Assembly: GCA_014338405.1 (NCBI GenBank)
Contig: JTDE01000212.1
Span: 162,090 to 226,089 of the forward strand
Source of the DNA: Paragonimus skrjabini miyazakii
Taxonomy: Eukaryota; Platyhelminthes; Trematoda; Plagiorchiida; Troglotrematidae
Direction of reading: 5' to 3'
DNA length: 64,000 nt
This document shows, in pieces, positions 14,101 through 29,100 of the stretch (positions are counted from its first letter, which is position 1; the number at the start of each line of letters is the position of its first letter). The position numbers and the translations under genes were made by a program. The notes beneath the pieces are model-generated. The model searched no databases, was not told the origin of the DNA, and saw nothing but the letters and a program-made list of their open reading frames with translations.

Positions 14101-17100
14101 TTCGGTGACTACAGCGTAAAGTGGGTGTAGAACCATCTACAATCTAAATAACCGTTATAATCTACTTAAATCTGTCGGCACCACACTGGCAAACTTCACT
14201 CCCAGAGGAAGTGAAATCTGAACAAAGAACACCTGTCATTTTTATCAAGTTCCTGTAACAGTTTTGATATTGCAAGATGACGGGCACAACATTAATAGAA
14301 CGAAGGCAAAAGTATGTTAGTAGCACCTGTCAATAGAAACATGCCACCAAATAGGTCCGGTTTAGACTTAAAATTGCGATCTAGCATTTCCCCAGACAAA
14401 CAGCTGACTCAGAAATTCGCATTAACTTGAGAATCACTTGCATGCATGCGCGGTATATGCCTATGTATATATGTATATTCATGTACAAGTACGTCCTAAA
14501 TCTTATATAGTAGTGTCAAATTTAATGAGTATCGTATCACTTCATAGACACTACACATCAATCTTCATCTTTCTTCTTTAACATTCACTCCCCGTAAAGG
14601 GACTTTGATAGATACAGTGTACAGTTAAAAGCAGCTAATCCAAAGTTCCTTCAGCGATCGGTGATTTCCGTGCACTGACGCCATACCTAGTTTTAATAGG
14701 CAAGGTAAGCAAGTGTTTTTGAAAATTTAAGAGGAATCTTACGGTGGTTGAAACCAAAGCAGTCATCTAAATTAAACCATTTCCCAATCTGGAAATAAAG
14801 TATGATTTAGAAAACAGAACTCATTTACACTTAAGGATTATGAGTTTATTACATTTGTATCCACTATTTGTGGCCAAAAAGTCTATAAAATTTAATCAAA
14901 AATTGAACGGATAATTTCAGCTCGGTAAACTGCAGTTATTTGACCAGGTGTTAAAATATAGTTATCAAACGTTCAGTGGTGGCTGATTAAAAACTTGATT
15001 GTTTTACTTACCAAAAAATGTCTATCTACTGAGCATACCTTAACCAGCTAAGTTAAAAGACAACTTACAGTTACATTTGAAAGTTACTGACCACCATACA
15101 TTAGCCAGTGGGTGAAAAAATAACTGCAACAAATAGTGAAATTCGCATTTCGGTAATTACAGCTGTCAAAACTAGGAAGTTTGTACTTGCGGGGTATGTG
15201 CGGAAGGTACGGTGCTGCGAAACATATAAGTCTAAACAGTTAGTATGCCTCCTCTGAGAATGACCGGATAATTTGGGCATCATGTGAAAGCACTTGTGCT
15301 TAAAAAGATTGATACGTTGTTACCATTTTGTTTGGATTCATCCGAGGTTTGGTCAGAATGCATTTACAACTGACAAGCTATACCGCTCTATGCCTGATCC
15401 GAACAGTGCAGTGTCGTATTGTGGAACTCCATGAGAATCAAGCCTCGCGTCAACGTCTGCCTTCGCAGAATGAAAAAGGTGAACTTACCTCTACTTGAAT
15501 CCGAACGTGGCAAACATGTGGGTGTTGCTCAAACAATAATTAGTTTACTGGAGGCGCGTTTCGTCATTAAAAATAGAGTTACTTTTTAAATGGTAAATTT
15601 TAGAGAACTGATACTTTCCAACTGTTTTCATATACAAACCAACTTGCCTACTTAGAACAGACCTTGCAAATTTCTTAAAAGGCTAGCTTGACAAAGCCTG
15701 TGTTCTTCATGTTATATCTCGTCGGAACCTGTTCGGGTGCCTCACTGGAAAGTTTATCCAGATTCTTCTCGTTCAATGCGAGTATGTCTAAGAGACATCG
15801 GGCTCACTGAAGCTAAAAATTTCAATTAAACCTGTCTCTTGCTCCGAAACTTTTCAAATATATCAAGTAAATTGCGTAGTGTGAATATTTTAAGCTCACC
15901 TATTGGTCATGTCCTGGTGTGACGTCGTTAGGGTTGCAGTAGATTGGTGTGTCATAAATGAACAATTTGTAATTAAACTTATCTATCTGTTAAAAAAATT
16001 TTGTAAAAAATTTCCGATTATAGAGGGCATTCTGGATTGACGCTACTTTCTTAGCTAAGCCGTTTAAAATGTTGGTATGCCAGCATGCACGCAATGAGAA
16101 TATTTGTAGTTCAGAAGTTTGGAAATTGTTTTCTTTGTTTTAAAAATCAGATAGGTAAAGAGATTTGTGTTTAGTTCTTATGCCCCACAGCAAAGCTTTA
16201 GACAGTCTTGGAAACATTGCTATCGTTCTGAGTAACACATTGGAGAAACAAGTGTTTCAGTTTTGCCGGTCAACTGGGCATTGGTTGTGAAAACTTTGTA
16301 AACATTGTCATTCTGAGTATAGAAAGTGGTCAAAATTTTCTTCAAGTCAACCAGATTAGTAGGATAAAAAGTGCAACTCAAGTGAATAAAATAAATGCAA
16401 ACTATCAAGTTTATCGTATTTTTGTAGCGTAGAATTATGTGTATGTGAATGGAACAACATCTGACGTTTTGTCATATCTATATCAATAGATTAAAAGAAC
16501 GAGTGTATTATGCCATCTGAATGACACAATTCAGAGTTTGATGGACACGACTATTCTTATCGGTCATTTGTACTCGAAACATAAAAAGTAGACTCATTGA
16601 CTTAGATGATTAGATGTACGGTGGAACTGTGAATTCTTAAGTATTCACTGGCATTCATTGGAGTTGGCCACCTCATCTGGCTATTTCTTTTCGACCGGAA
16701 TCAACTATCCAACTGTTATGTTGAGTTCACTTCAGTCTAAGAAGAAGTGTGAGTAAATCAGCAAATTTCTATGCAGGTACATACTCGTTTTGTAGAGTAT
16801 GGGATCCATTTTTCTTCACTCTACATTAGTTTCCCTTCCATGAACTTGCACGGTTGTCGCAAAACTGTTGGCACATTCTGAATCTATCAACTAATTCATT
16901 TAATGAACACCTGTTTTCCAGTCTCTTGCCACAGTCACAACTGTCTAGAATGTTTGAATGCACTGCACATCAGTTTTGTTACTTCTTCTTGTGAAAATGT
17001 GGACATTTACAATTTGCAACAATAGTATACCACTTGCCTAAACGGCACCGAACGTTTTTCCTGAAATTTTTGTTGTGTGGCTGTCAATGGTATATCAGCA

Positions 17101-20100
17101 TATTTTCCAAACGATGCTGGAACAACACTGCGACAGTATTCGTGCTAACATTCGGACACGAATTTATTTGTGTTTCTACTTTGTTTGAGAGGACAATTTT
17201 ACGCAACAGTTCCACCGTTTGACGCCAAAGCAGCTGTAATTTTTAGTAGATAGAGTGTGTGAACAACCAGTAGTGCTACAATTAGTGGGGATTGAACAGG
17301 AAAACCGTGTGAGTCCTGGAATTGGCCTGCCACTTTTCATTAATCACGTAGAGTGGTATTAGTAAACTGAATGAATTGATCAACTAGCACGCCTTGCATC
17401 ATTCAGCCATTATCCAGATTCATGCATAAGTGGACTGGCGAAAACACGAGTTATACTGTTGTTTGGGTGTTGTACATATATATATATATATATTCGCGAA
17501 ACTGGGTGTGTAAATTTGGAAAATTTTTTATGAAGTTAGGATTCTCACTACAAATGAAATATATCTGCGTGAAAGTGCGTAACAAATACATCAAACTACT
17601 ATTATTCCTTAATAATATCAGGATATGACAAAACTGTATTTTTTGCCGAGATGACCGGGATTTTTCAGAGTTGCACGATATTAGTAACAGGTAGAATTCC
17701 TCACAAGAGCGGTTTGTATGCGCACGAAATAGGATAGTTAAACAGGTTGACTGCGTCCACACATCACACCATCTTGGTGAGGGAGGCCAGTTTATTTTAT
17801 ACTGCTTGCTTCGTTTCTTGTACGACTTGTGAAGCCCACTGTGGCTCACGTCTGTATGTATGCGAAAATAAAAATATTTCTAGTGTTAATCGGGTACCGT
17901 GGAAAAGTAAACTAATATGATGGGTTATAACCAGATTGTTTTAAATACAACCGGGAGAGTGTATTTGCGAGTGTTTATCACATGCGCAAGTGTACCAAGC
18001 TTTTCAGTGAGATAGAATCCTACTGAGCGTGTATAGTCGACTGAAATCAGTGTAACTGGAAACTTGTCTGTTAACACAGAATGTAAGTTTTCAATTGTAG
18101 AATTCAACTACTCTTCATTGAAGCTGCTAACTTGCAGTAAGTAAGTTGGCTGTTTAATTGATACTAAAACAAGCTCTTCTGAATTGATGAAAGTTCTCTG
18201 TTTCCAGAAGATAAATAACGTGATAAGGGCTACAGGAAGTACGCGCTTCGTGAGTTGAGAAAGAGTTAGCAGCAAAACTAATCATGTAGTATGAATTATT
18301 TATTTTATCATTCAGTATCACACCTGCGAGCCGACTGTGCCGTTTGTCTCGAACCTGGGACAGTAGATTTTTGTTGGAATTGCTCACAGTGATGAACTGG
18401 CTGTACCCGTATATCGAGCAGCAAAAATCTTAAAGCCTACACTGATAAAAATCTTGAAAAAACTTACAACCGGACTTCCAACAGTGCAACCATTTACGTT
18501 GTATTTTGGCGAGGTTTTTGATAATGATTGTCTAGAGATAACTTATGTATCTACATTGCTAAGGTTCGTTATCGTATAAAATATTCCATATGTTTGGGCC
18601 TTCAGTTTGAAATTTGTTCAACCGCTTTCGGTTTCTCTTTGCTCGACTCTTAAAAGAGCAACTGTTTTGCCAACATCCATGAAATGTGCGGTCAAGAACT
18701 GAAAGTATATATGTACAAGTTGACCGGCCGTATCCAAAATACTTTTGCTCATGTTCCAATATATCTTATCCACTTGATATTGCAATGCAAACAAGATTCA
18801 CAGATGGTACCAAAAGCAATGCAGATCGTCCAGCTTGCAGCGGCATAAGAGCAATGTACTCAGTACGAAGCCCATGAGGTGACGAGCTCAGTTGGACGCC
18901 ATTCATGTCTACATATACACATATACTGAAGAGTATATAATCGTACAGTTAAGTTGAAATGCAGAGAATGCAGGTACATATTTCACTTTTGAAGTAGTAT
19001 ATTGAGGTTTACCTAATCCTATAATTTTGTTTAAAACGAACATACTGAAGGCAGTGATTTCACGTAAAACATTTAAAAAACCTTGATTTCCATGAAGTGT
19101 TTATTCTCTAATTTGAATTATTAACTGAAACATATCAAACATTAGAGTTGTTTACGTATATTTGATTTATGATTTACACTGGGGTATTATGAAACCAAAA
19201 GATGTTGACATTTTATTATCGCTAGATATCATCAAAATATCTACCTTCCACAAACAAATGTCAGCTGACATGTTCTGTATTTTGAATGTCATTGACTGTT
19301 TCTGTTGGCCGACCTGTTTTTTGCATTCTTAGTTACGACAGTCAGATCCATTCTGAGGAAAGGTTACTTCCCTTATGTGACCCAAAGGTAGAACTGAAGT
19401 TAACCACACAAGGGTAAATTGTATTTATCTATCTAGAGTTTGAGTGATTTGTCCAGGTAAGCACACAGAAAACATTTTTATTTATTTATTTTTCACACTG
19501 GATTGCTGCCTGGAAAGAGTAGTTTCTGCTTTTATAAAGTAATATTTTAAAATAATTTGAACGATTCAGTTCTTTTGACAGTATAAGTTTACTGAACACT
19601 TAAGAAAAATGGCCGTACACGTCTTTCAATCCATACACATGTTAGCTGTAATAAGCTTAACAGGTACTAAGCAACAGTACTGCAAACTGATTAAACAACA
19701 GGTATTTGGAAAAAGATGCTTCAAAACGCATAATACTCATCAGTTTTACAATGGTTATGTTGAGATACAGTTTGACTTCTTCTAGGAAGTATGTTATTCA
19801 TGAGATTTTTACCCAGATACAGCGTATCCACTCAGTTTGGAAAAAGTTTTATGGTTTGTCCATAAATTGATCGGGGAAACCGCAAGTGGTGGAAATGTAG
19901 CAACTCTTAGTTCACACATTGTCCGATCGCAGTACAGTTTGTTGTACTGTCACCTGATATATATTCAGTCCAAAATTGAAGGCCCAGCAACAGTCGAGTC
20001 CCTTATATGTTTACGCTACTGGATTTCAACTGCTATGTTTGCTATCAATCAGACCTTCAGGTTCTGTCTCACAAATTGTTTGTGTGTTGAAATCCTTTCT

Positions 20101-23100
20101 CTCATTTGTTAATTTTAGTGGCAAGTTTGATTACGTAATTGTTTTATAACTTACTACGTGAGTCTAGATCGGTCTCAGATCTATCCAAATTACAACACTA
20201 CATTGCTTTCTCATGAATCCTGTCATAGGCAATGTGTATGTTATAATTGCTGCATTCGAACCCAGACTGCTCACCTTATTTTTATCACTGATAACAGCAA
20301 CCAAAAATTCAACTGAACTGAACCAATGCTAAATTTGCACCAAATCGTAGTTTCCGAATTCAGTGCACAGCATGCTGTACGCAGCATTTGCCTACAATAA
20401 CTGACCCTTCAAGCAGGTGAAAACAATGGTTGCAATCATGCAGACCATCAAACCCAGTTTTATCGCCATCCGAGACTACACTGTAGAGTAACTCTGTCTG
20501 AGTAATACGACATTCCGCTAGGCCTGTTCTTGGTTTCTTGCTGTGCTCTATGCGCGGCAGTATTCCTCAAGGCTTTTAATGCGTAATTAGCCGCTAGTTT
20601 CTTGCAAACTCTCAAACTTGACGTTTTCGACGTCAGGTCTAGTTTTTTAATACGTCCGCCACATATTTTGCAAGTGTTTGTTGTGTGCAGTCACTCTTCA
20701 TCCTTGTCAATTTCGCCACGCGACAAATTACCTCACCTTCAGTACCGTTCATAACCATGGTTTTCATCTATACTGTGAGGGTGAAATTTACTAAATGCTG
20801 AAATCTTATGTTGTACAGTCGTAAATTGTTTGTCTCCATATTTTTAATGAGAACAAAGTATTACCATAGCCAAGCTAGCTTTGAGAATAAATCGAATTGT
20901 GTTTGCCAATCTTCATGATGTAACCAAGTTGCTGTTAAGTAAAGACAAAAGCCATGACTTTTATGTAAGTAGACAGTCAAAATACCCTCAAAGTCTACTG
21001 TTCTCTTATATCTACAGTACAGTTTTAGGTAGTACCGTTATCAGTTATTTATATTATGAGGAAGGAATATATGCCTTTGCTTTGTATCTGATCAAAAAGA
21101 AAGAACTTGTTCTTTTGTTTAAAATTGGAGCAGTATATTCAAAGGTTTTGAGGCTAAGACTAATCTATACTCCTTCATTCATCCACGTGATCTTTTTATT
21201 TAACTCTCTTTGGAGCTGTATACAATTGGTACATCATATATGACGTTCTGGTGAGTGTTTCTAATTTTTAAATTTGATAAATGTTTCCCCTGTGTATACA
21301 GATTTTTTTGTTTTTTGAACCTGCTTCGCTCAAAGTTGAATGAGTCCAGTTGTTTCATCAGACTTGCCAGCAAAAGTGCAAGTCTAATTTACACCTAAGG
21401 ATACTACACAAACTGTGAAATACAAACTAGAGGCGCTGCAAGATTGTCGTTTTTACTCGGTTTATCGTGGTGTCACACGCGGTGACGATGGAATGCATTA
21501 GAGTTTTGGCTCTTGAGCTCAAAAACGTTGACTTTCTCACTAAAGCTAAAATAGAAAACAGGCATTTCTGTCAGTGGAGACAGTAAAAAATGGTTTTGCT
21601 TTATTATGCCAGCCCTAGATTTTTGTGGTGGTGCACGGTACAAACGCTTACTATACCGTTCAAAATATAACTTAGACTGAAATGTAACTAACTGAGATAA
21701 CTTGAAGTTTATGGCATTCAACGTTTAGTTCTTTTACTCCGTCCAGTAAAAATTAAAAACAAAACAATATTTTGACTCTCATTATTTAACTTGAAGTGAC
21801 TTAGTCTTAGTCTTGACTAATTCTGAATTATTCCGAGCACTTGATTTTGTTGCGCTTTGCTTTTGAAAGCTTAGATCACATACCTTTGATCAGTGTTCTT
21901 CTAGGTTTCAGTGACCTGAACTGCTTCATGCAATGACAGTGAACCAGACGAAGCTTTCCGTTTGAAACACACTCACCAGATCGTCTTGATGACTAAGGAA
22001 TTTTATTATTTCAAAATTAAAAGTGTAAGACTCTAAACAGAAACAAAACTGCACGTCTCCTTCGAGATGATTGCACATAATAGACACAAAAGCTTCAGTC
22101 CAGCCTTTGGTCAATTGCTTTTAAGGGTCTCTTCTGGTAGTTAACTTTGTATCACATCAAATTAAATATATCGTGATTATGAACTAGTTTTTGTGTATGT
22201 GTAATTGTCTCTGAAGAGGGTTGGAATATTTTAATGGAAATGTTAACGAGAACACTGGATGCTCTATATAACTGACCCATTCGCCTAAATGTGACAGTGA
22301 CATGAATTTGATTAACAAGTTTGTTTGTCAAGTGTTGATGATTGCTGGGAAAGAAAACACTTTTAGTCATCTTGTTTTGAACTAAAACGAAAAATTTCCC
22401 AACTCATCTCAAGCAGTTCATCGGAAATTTTGTAGTGCATACGCTTGTGAAAACCAAACGGGAACTCAGTTCTTTCCATATATCCATTGCTCATTATTAA
22501 CTGTAAAAGCGTAAGTTATACGCCAGTTTTATTTGCTGGACACTAGTAACAGGTTTCAAAACTGCCACGTGGAAATATATGTAAAAAGTAATGCGAAGGA
22601 ATAACGGATAGCTAACCATAGCTTCCTGACTCAAAAATGTGTGAGCGCCGGTGCTCCTGTTTACGAACCATACTAAACCATATCCTCGGTCAACGCAGGA
22701 TACATTTAGTGTGCAGCAGCAAAATTATGCTATCTCGTACAATAATAACAGGGTGGTAAGCCCCCACCAGTAAAATGCGGCGTTTGGTTATAATTTGCCT
22801 TAGACAGATGTTCTAGAAAGATGACTATATTGCTGTAATCGCTAACCACCAAACAGCTGCTTTAATGGTATGCCTAAAATTTGCTTACGTTTGATAGGTT
22901 GTAGTTGAGAGAAACAATACCACTTCGTTTATCAACGCGAAAGCAATACAGTTTCCGGACCACCAATTTGAATCACTGGGTTCCCTTTAATAACTTCATC
23001 AGTGCAGAAAGAAAACATATGCTCCGATATGTTAACATTTCGTTACTCTCACCAGTCGCAAACGTAAAACATTTAAATTATATGACACCCATAAGACATC

Positions 23101-26100
23101 GATTGCGAGACACCTCATGATAACAGGTTACTAGGTTCATCTAAATAGATCACTCAAAATACTGTTATGTTAACAGAACCCGAAGCTACTGGCCTATAGC
23201 AAAGCCACGTTGATCAGAAGTTAGCGCTGTGCACAAATGTGGTTGATGCAACCCGTAGGGTTGCCGTGATGGTGATGACATATTACTTAGTATGAATGTA
23301 TGCGAGACCACCAATTATCGAAAGTTACCGTTTGTAACTTTAAGGTTTAATACTCACAAGACAAATGTAAAGTCTAAAATTAATTCAAATGAATGACAGT
23401 CAATAATTAAAATGTTGAAAGATAACTCAGTAAACAGTATAGAGGAAAAGAACCATGAAGATACGGATCAAAATCTCACAACATTTTCCAATCTTATTGA
23501 TAGTTTCATTGATTATAAGGAAATCGGAAACAGTGTCTTATTTTAATTTTTGCGTACTTCAATGAGTCTAGAAGGCTAGTTTCAAATTTCACGAAAAGCC
23601 TCAATTGTTCTAATAATTATATGATGGCTGTTCCCGTTTGTTGGTATTCTAAAGGGCTATATAATTCAAATATAGTTTTTCGTTAATCTCAATCGTATTA
23701 CAATCAACATGAAATAACGACGCATTACAGGTCAGCTATTCGGAACATTGAACATCTGCTGGTAGTGTGATCGATTTCATTTGCTGTTTCGTTCCGTTTA
23801 CACACCCGAACTTGAAAGTTGTAAACTTATCATCAATTATATTTGATAATAGTTTTTGCCTACACGTAGACGTCTCAGTCTCAGTCTAAACTTGTCACTA
23901 ATTCATTTCATTGTTATTGCCAGGAATCAGACCCCGACCATGCTCTCGTGCGGAAATCATGTTGATCACCCATTATTGGACTCATACTTGGCACAGTGAA
24001 ATTACAATATCTGGATGGTAAGTCATCCAAATTTATGAACGGTATTTACGTTGTTTGGTTGCCCCAGTAAATGTTTCGTCAACTGCAATCCTTTCTGGAA
24101 TTTGAAACTCCGATGTGAGTAGGAGCACTGCGATCTGCGTTGAACGGTACCTAGTTTATGTCGACCAAATTTACACTGAACTATTACACGTCAACAATCC
24201 AAAATTATTTAAACATTCCCCATCAGGCAATATAAGCAACCTGTTTGACTTCAAATGGATTCCGATAGTTCCCGTGTGTCGCTTATTGCTTAGTAAAGGA
24301 CCTCCGTGATTGATTAATTGTAATGGTTCAAATCCCTTTATTTTGCTTCACAAATTGTTCGTTGTGATAAAACTTTAGCGTACACAGAAAAATGCGAATG
24401 ACGTGTATTACAGAAATATTCGAGTCCTTCCATGCGATAAATTGATGAAGTAACGATAATAAATAACCACAGAAGAAATAATTTCTCAAGTACAATCGTA
24501 AAAAACAAACTTACATAAAATAGTCACTTTTGCTGTAGCGTAACGATATTCTAATCCAAGACATTCGGCCACGCAAGTGTAGTTTCCGCCGTCGTGCATC
24601 GTCACGTTCTCGATGATTAAATGATCATAGTCATTGATCAACATTTGAGGGAATGTCTCGCGATTAACGCGCTTGCCATCTTTTAACCAGTACACCTGAG
24701 ATTAAAAATGAAGTTGGAAAATGTAGTGTTTTCGATCGACGGCAACGCGGTACTAGCTGAACAAACGGATCATTTGCTTCTGCTGTAACACATCTCACCA
24801 GATAACATAATGCTCAAACGGACTGTTTTGAATGGGTTCGTGCAAATACCTTGTAAATGTGCGGGGTTTCACCCTTTGTCAAGACAAACAGGCTAACACA
24901 CTCAGGTTATCTTTTGCTTTGCAATAAGCTGTAGACCAAATTAAGAGCAACAGTGTAAGACTTGTTTGCCATTATCAATTTAATGATAACCGTTATGAAT
25001 AGTTAGTACGTGTTTGCATTTTGCCTCCATTCTTTAACAACTAGTAGTCTGAATAAAAAAATATTTGCTTAACGATCCCTAGCTCCTGATATGTAGTTTG
25101 GCAGATTTGATAAGTTAGAAGAGATCCATTTGCGAAAAGTCTGGACTTCGGCTGGATTCGAACCAGCGACAGGACCAACATGCCCAAACGCGGCAAGGGC
25201 TCTACCAGCTGAGCTACGAAGCTTCGTAGTTTCGTGGATTCGTAGCTCAGCTGGTAGAGCGCTTGCCGCGTTTGGGCATGTTGTTTCTGTCGCTGGTTCG
25301 AATCCAGCCGAAGTCCAGACTTTTCGCAAATGGATCTCTTCTGAACCCTAGCTCAGTCCTAAAAATAAACAGGACACTTTTGGCTGCCTATTCTGCAATA
25401 AGCTGGTTAAAAACGGCGCTGTGATACCTCCAGTAAACTATAAATCTGGAGAGAGGTAGACAGTCGACTGAGCATTGCAGAGTTTCCGCACAATTCGTGT
25501 GAAATTTATTCCGATCACGACACATCCACAACTACAGGCAACTTCACCAAAATCACAAAGAAGCTTATTGAATAGCAGTATTGGTTACTAAAAATATACC
25601 TGAACATTAACTGATGTATTGTCATACAATTAAGGTTAACGATATTGGCATAAGCAGATAAATTAAAGGGTTGTAGTCTTCAAGCCTACAAAAGACTATG
25701 AAAAATTGGTGGTTTTGACTGGATTTGAACAACCAGCAACAACAAGATGCCCAAAAGCAGGATGCACTTTGCTAGCTGAGCCAGAAAGCCATGACGGAAT
25801 CCCGGAAATGTTTTATTTGAACTCAGTCACCCACGGTCTCACTGCCAGATATGGGATCCGCAAGTTTGTCCAAGAGGTTGGCCGTTGCAATAGGATTTCT
25901 GAAGTATTGGTAATACAATTTCACTGATCAACAAGAACGTTGATGGACCTCGGTGTAAATTGCTCTGGAAACCCTGCGTGGGCGGTCAGTCCGCCGAACA
26001 ACTCGGTGGACTTTATACGACACAGTGGGTTGGGCGGGAAACTCAGTCCAAAAGTAAATTTTTTGAGCCGGTTGGCTTCGTGGCTCAGCTGACAAATGGT

Positions 26101-29100
26101 TTCTCGCGTTTGAGCATTCCGTTCCTGTCGCTGGTTTGAATCCAGTCAAAGCTCAACTTTTTCACGGATATTTCTCGGTTAAACTACGAAATTTGCCGAG
26201 CTGTTCAACAGAACCAGAAGCGTGCCAAAAGGACCAGAAAAATTTGGTGAAATCTACGTTTTATAATATGGACGACAGCAATCCTGTGACTTTTATGGAA
26301 GTTGTCCTGAAAATACAATCATTACTGGAATTCATTTGGTTTATAATCGTCAGTATAATAATCCTCATCCTGAAGAACACTCTCAAAGAAATGCAAACGT
26401 GGTACGTGTTTACTGTTGATTTCAGCTGCATGAAAGTAACTCACTTTACTAGTCTACAAAATTGTGGAGGATTGCCCAGTCACAACGTCTTTCCCCTAAC
26501 GTGGTTTGTCCCACGCATTCCCAACGTGATTGTATTGACTAAAGACTTTGGATTCACTGTGTCATGGTCTTAGGTATAGCACACAGTCCAGTATGTCCCA
26601 CCCCCAGATGTCTCGCTGGACTTTCCTACAGATTATTTTGATTAATCCTGAAAATTTTATTTGGTTCAGCAAAATCAATGTCGTCACTTGGAGTTAAACC
26701 GCGCGGTTGGACCTCTGTCGTAAGCGAGTAAATCAAATCACACACTTTTATCTTAAATATACAATAACTGCCGAACATTAATAAATAATGACAAACAGTG
26801 ACGCATAGATAACACATTTCTAAAAGCATCCCGTTATCATCTGTTGAGTATATTTAGTGAAGTTTCCGTTCGGCAGATTGCTTTGTAACTAACTACACAA
26901 GAAATTACTGTTAAAAATAAAATCTTCTGCGTTAATTTCTGGAGTTTATATGGAAGTTGTAAATCTCAGAAAATCTCATCATTCATTGCCTGAAGCACCC
27001 GTCTAATTCAAGTATCCAGCTGTTACGAATAGCCGTATGTCGGATGGGGAAAAAACACTTGTTGTCAGAGAAAGCAGCGTGCGTGACTGTCACCGTAGCG
27101 ACATTTCTTCGTTCAATCTTTTTTGCCAACTTCAAACTATGTCACACGTCATTCACACTCTGAAGTTAGCTGAAATTTCTCCTCTGAAGCACTAAAACAC
27201 AGCCGCGCAGACTACTTCTTCTTTGAGTTATTCAGACAAAAGCGTTGCTGTAGTTTTTAATCAAAATTATGGTAAACAATTTTTGGCCCCAAAACCGATG
27301 AAGCTTCACAATAAATATCTCACTGTCATACATTAATTCCTGTACATCTGTCGTGCAAAAACGGTATGCGGCACGTTATCCGATTTACGTGGGAATGATT
27401 ACAAAATGATGTGTTATATTTGAACTTTTAGCTGCAACTGTTGATGGCGGCTAGTGGCACAATGTCATATGTAGTATGAGCTGTTTGAACATGGATGAAC
27501 TTTGGAGAGAAAAACTCCCGCGACATTTGATTGGGCGTCAACGTCAGCCGTTTTAGTTTATCTAAAGTCTACTGCAAATGAACAATTGAAGAACACACCA
27601 ACACGTTTCATCTTGATTGATGTGAAGACTGTCACGAAAGTACACACATTGGTAGCAATCAACTGTAAATAACGGTGAAATTTTCAACCCATGGTTGTTT
27701 TAGCCAAAACATTTTGAACTAGCCAAGGTTAAGTTGGCTGCAACTGTCTCCTTGTATTTAATGCTGCACGATGTTTTGTCTATGCTGAATTCCGAATCGG
27801 TCTTGTAAAAGTGTTACGGCCCATGCAGACCACATATATGTTCGTGTAAACTACATCCCAGTAATCGTCAGCAGTCTAAAACTAACATCGTCTTGACCAT
27901 CATTGACAAGAAATACCCCTATAGCATTGAGCGGACATCATAAAGATTGTCCTACTTATTTCGACAATTCATGAATTGCTGACATTTAATAAGTAGGAGG
28001 GAGTCACTTGGGAAGAGTGTGGATAGATAGTATTGCTCATTAAATTGAATCAAGGATTTTTCGGAGTTCCACCCCCCCCTTCTCATTCGAAGCTCATAAT
28101 GAAACGGTCACGAAAATTGATAGCGAAACTGACAGCTGACAATGGCACTGCGACAGTCAACCGTGAATGACTATTTATTGAAATACATCCGTTTTGATCA
28201 AAATAGTCTTAATTAACAAATGACAGTTCCGGGACTGAACATTAAGTTGTGAGTTGATGTAAATAGACAAGTAGCTGAGTGTATCCTTGAAGAAGATTTC
28301 TGACAAGTTGGCCAGATGTCACCTAATGGTATTCAGCTGTTAGCCAGCATAGGATTTAGTTGTGAAACTTCAGTGTTTTGGATGCAAAACATTGGATGGA
28401 TCCGAGAACCGACCACCTAAATTTGACTCACTTCTGGATCCGGTTTTCCTTTGGGTGCTATGCACGTCAGCACCAAACGCTTCCCAATTGTTAGATCTGT
28501 TGAAACCGGTTCCAGTTGAAACTTCCGCTCCAAGTCTGCAACGAAAATTGAAAGGATATATTCTATAAAAAAATGTAGCAAAAACACTTCCGAACCTACA
28601 TCAGAGAAAACTAATCTTAGGAAATCCGTTTGAATGATAAGTTTGTTTCGGCAATTTTTCGAACGTGTAAAATCTATGTTCCGACATGTCACCCACACTA
28701 ATTGAAATAACTTGTCTACTCATCCCTATTTATTAAAACTTCAATAACCACCAGGCTAAATCAACTGATTTTTTGGGATTGATAAAGCGGAAAAAGATAA
28801 ACTGCAAATATCCGCTGAAATCTCTTGTATGAGATAGCTTTTCTTAGAGAAGCATTTGTGCTTGTGCTTTCAAGAGAGAATTTTACTTCAGTGAACTAGA
28901 AATCAACGATTAATAACGTTACATCAAATCATTCCTGAAGTAGAAAGCTTGCAACATTTTCGCACGTGGCCATATGAATCATCCAGCAAAACTGGAAACA
29001 TTGTTTTCGGTAACATTTGCGCTAACGAGGACAATGATGAAATTCATGCACCAGCCATTTAAATCGGTAAGTAAAAACTGTTTCCGTCCAAGAAATATTT

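Larger units (their letters stand above)
24696..28431 (-). other. unc5: UNC5 intron 2
   Basis: This 3.7 kb intron contains the cluster of four tRNA-derived repeats (25117-26180) described separately. The rest, including a run of eight or more C at about 28070-28079, shows no gene. Confidence 0.65.

Noticed and set aside
17451..17849. 132-codon minus-strand frame
   Set aside because: It runs through the AT microsatellite (giving Tyr-Ile repeats) and shows no domain.
20881..21243. 120-codon plus-strand frame
   Set aside because: It begins with TTG, not ATG, has AT-driven composition (Ile, Leu, Tyr, Ser) and no motif.
25239..25342. A functional tRNA gene
   Set aside because: The A and B boxes are intact, but the anticodon arm is irregular, position 33 is C and diverged copies are dispersed, so a SINE-type repeat is more likely.
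26136..26573. 145-codon plus-strand frame with a hydrophobic stretch as a small membrane protein gene
   Set aside because: It starts inside a tRNA-derived repeat, has no recognisable domain and lies in an intron; the hydrophobic run is expected in AT-rich DNA.
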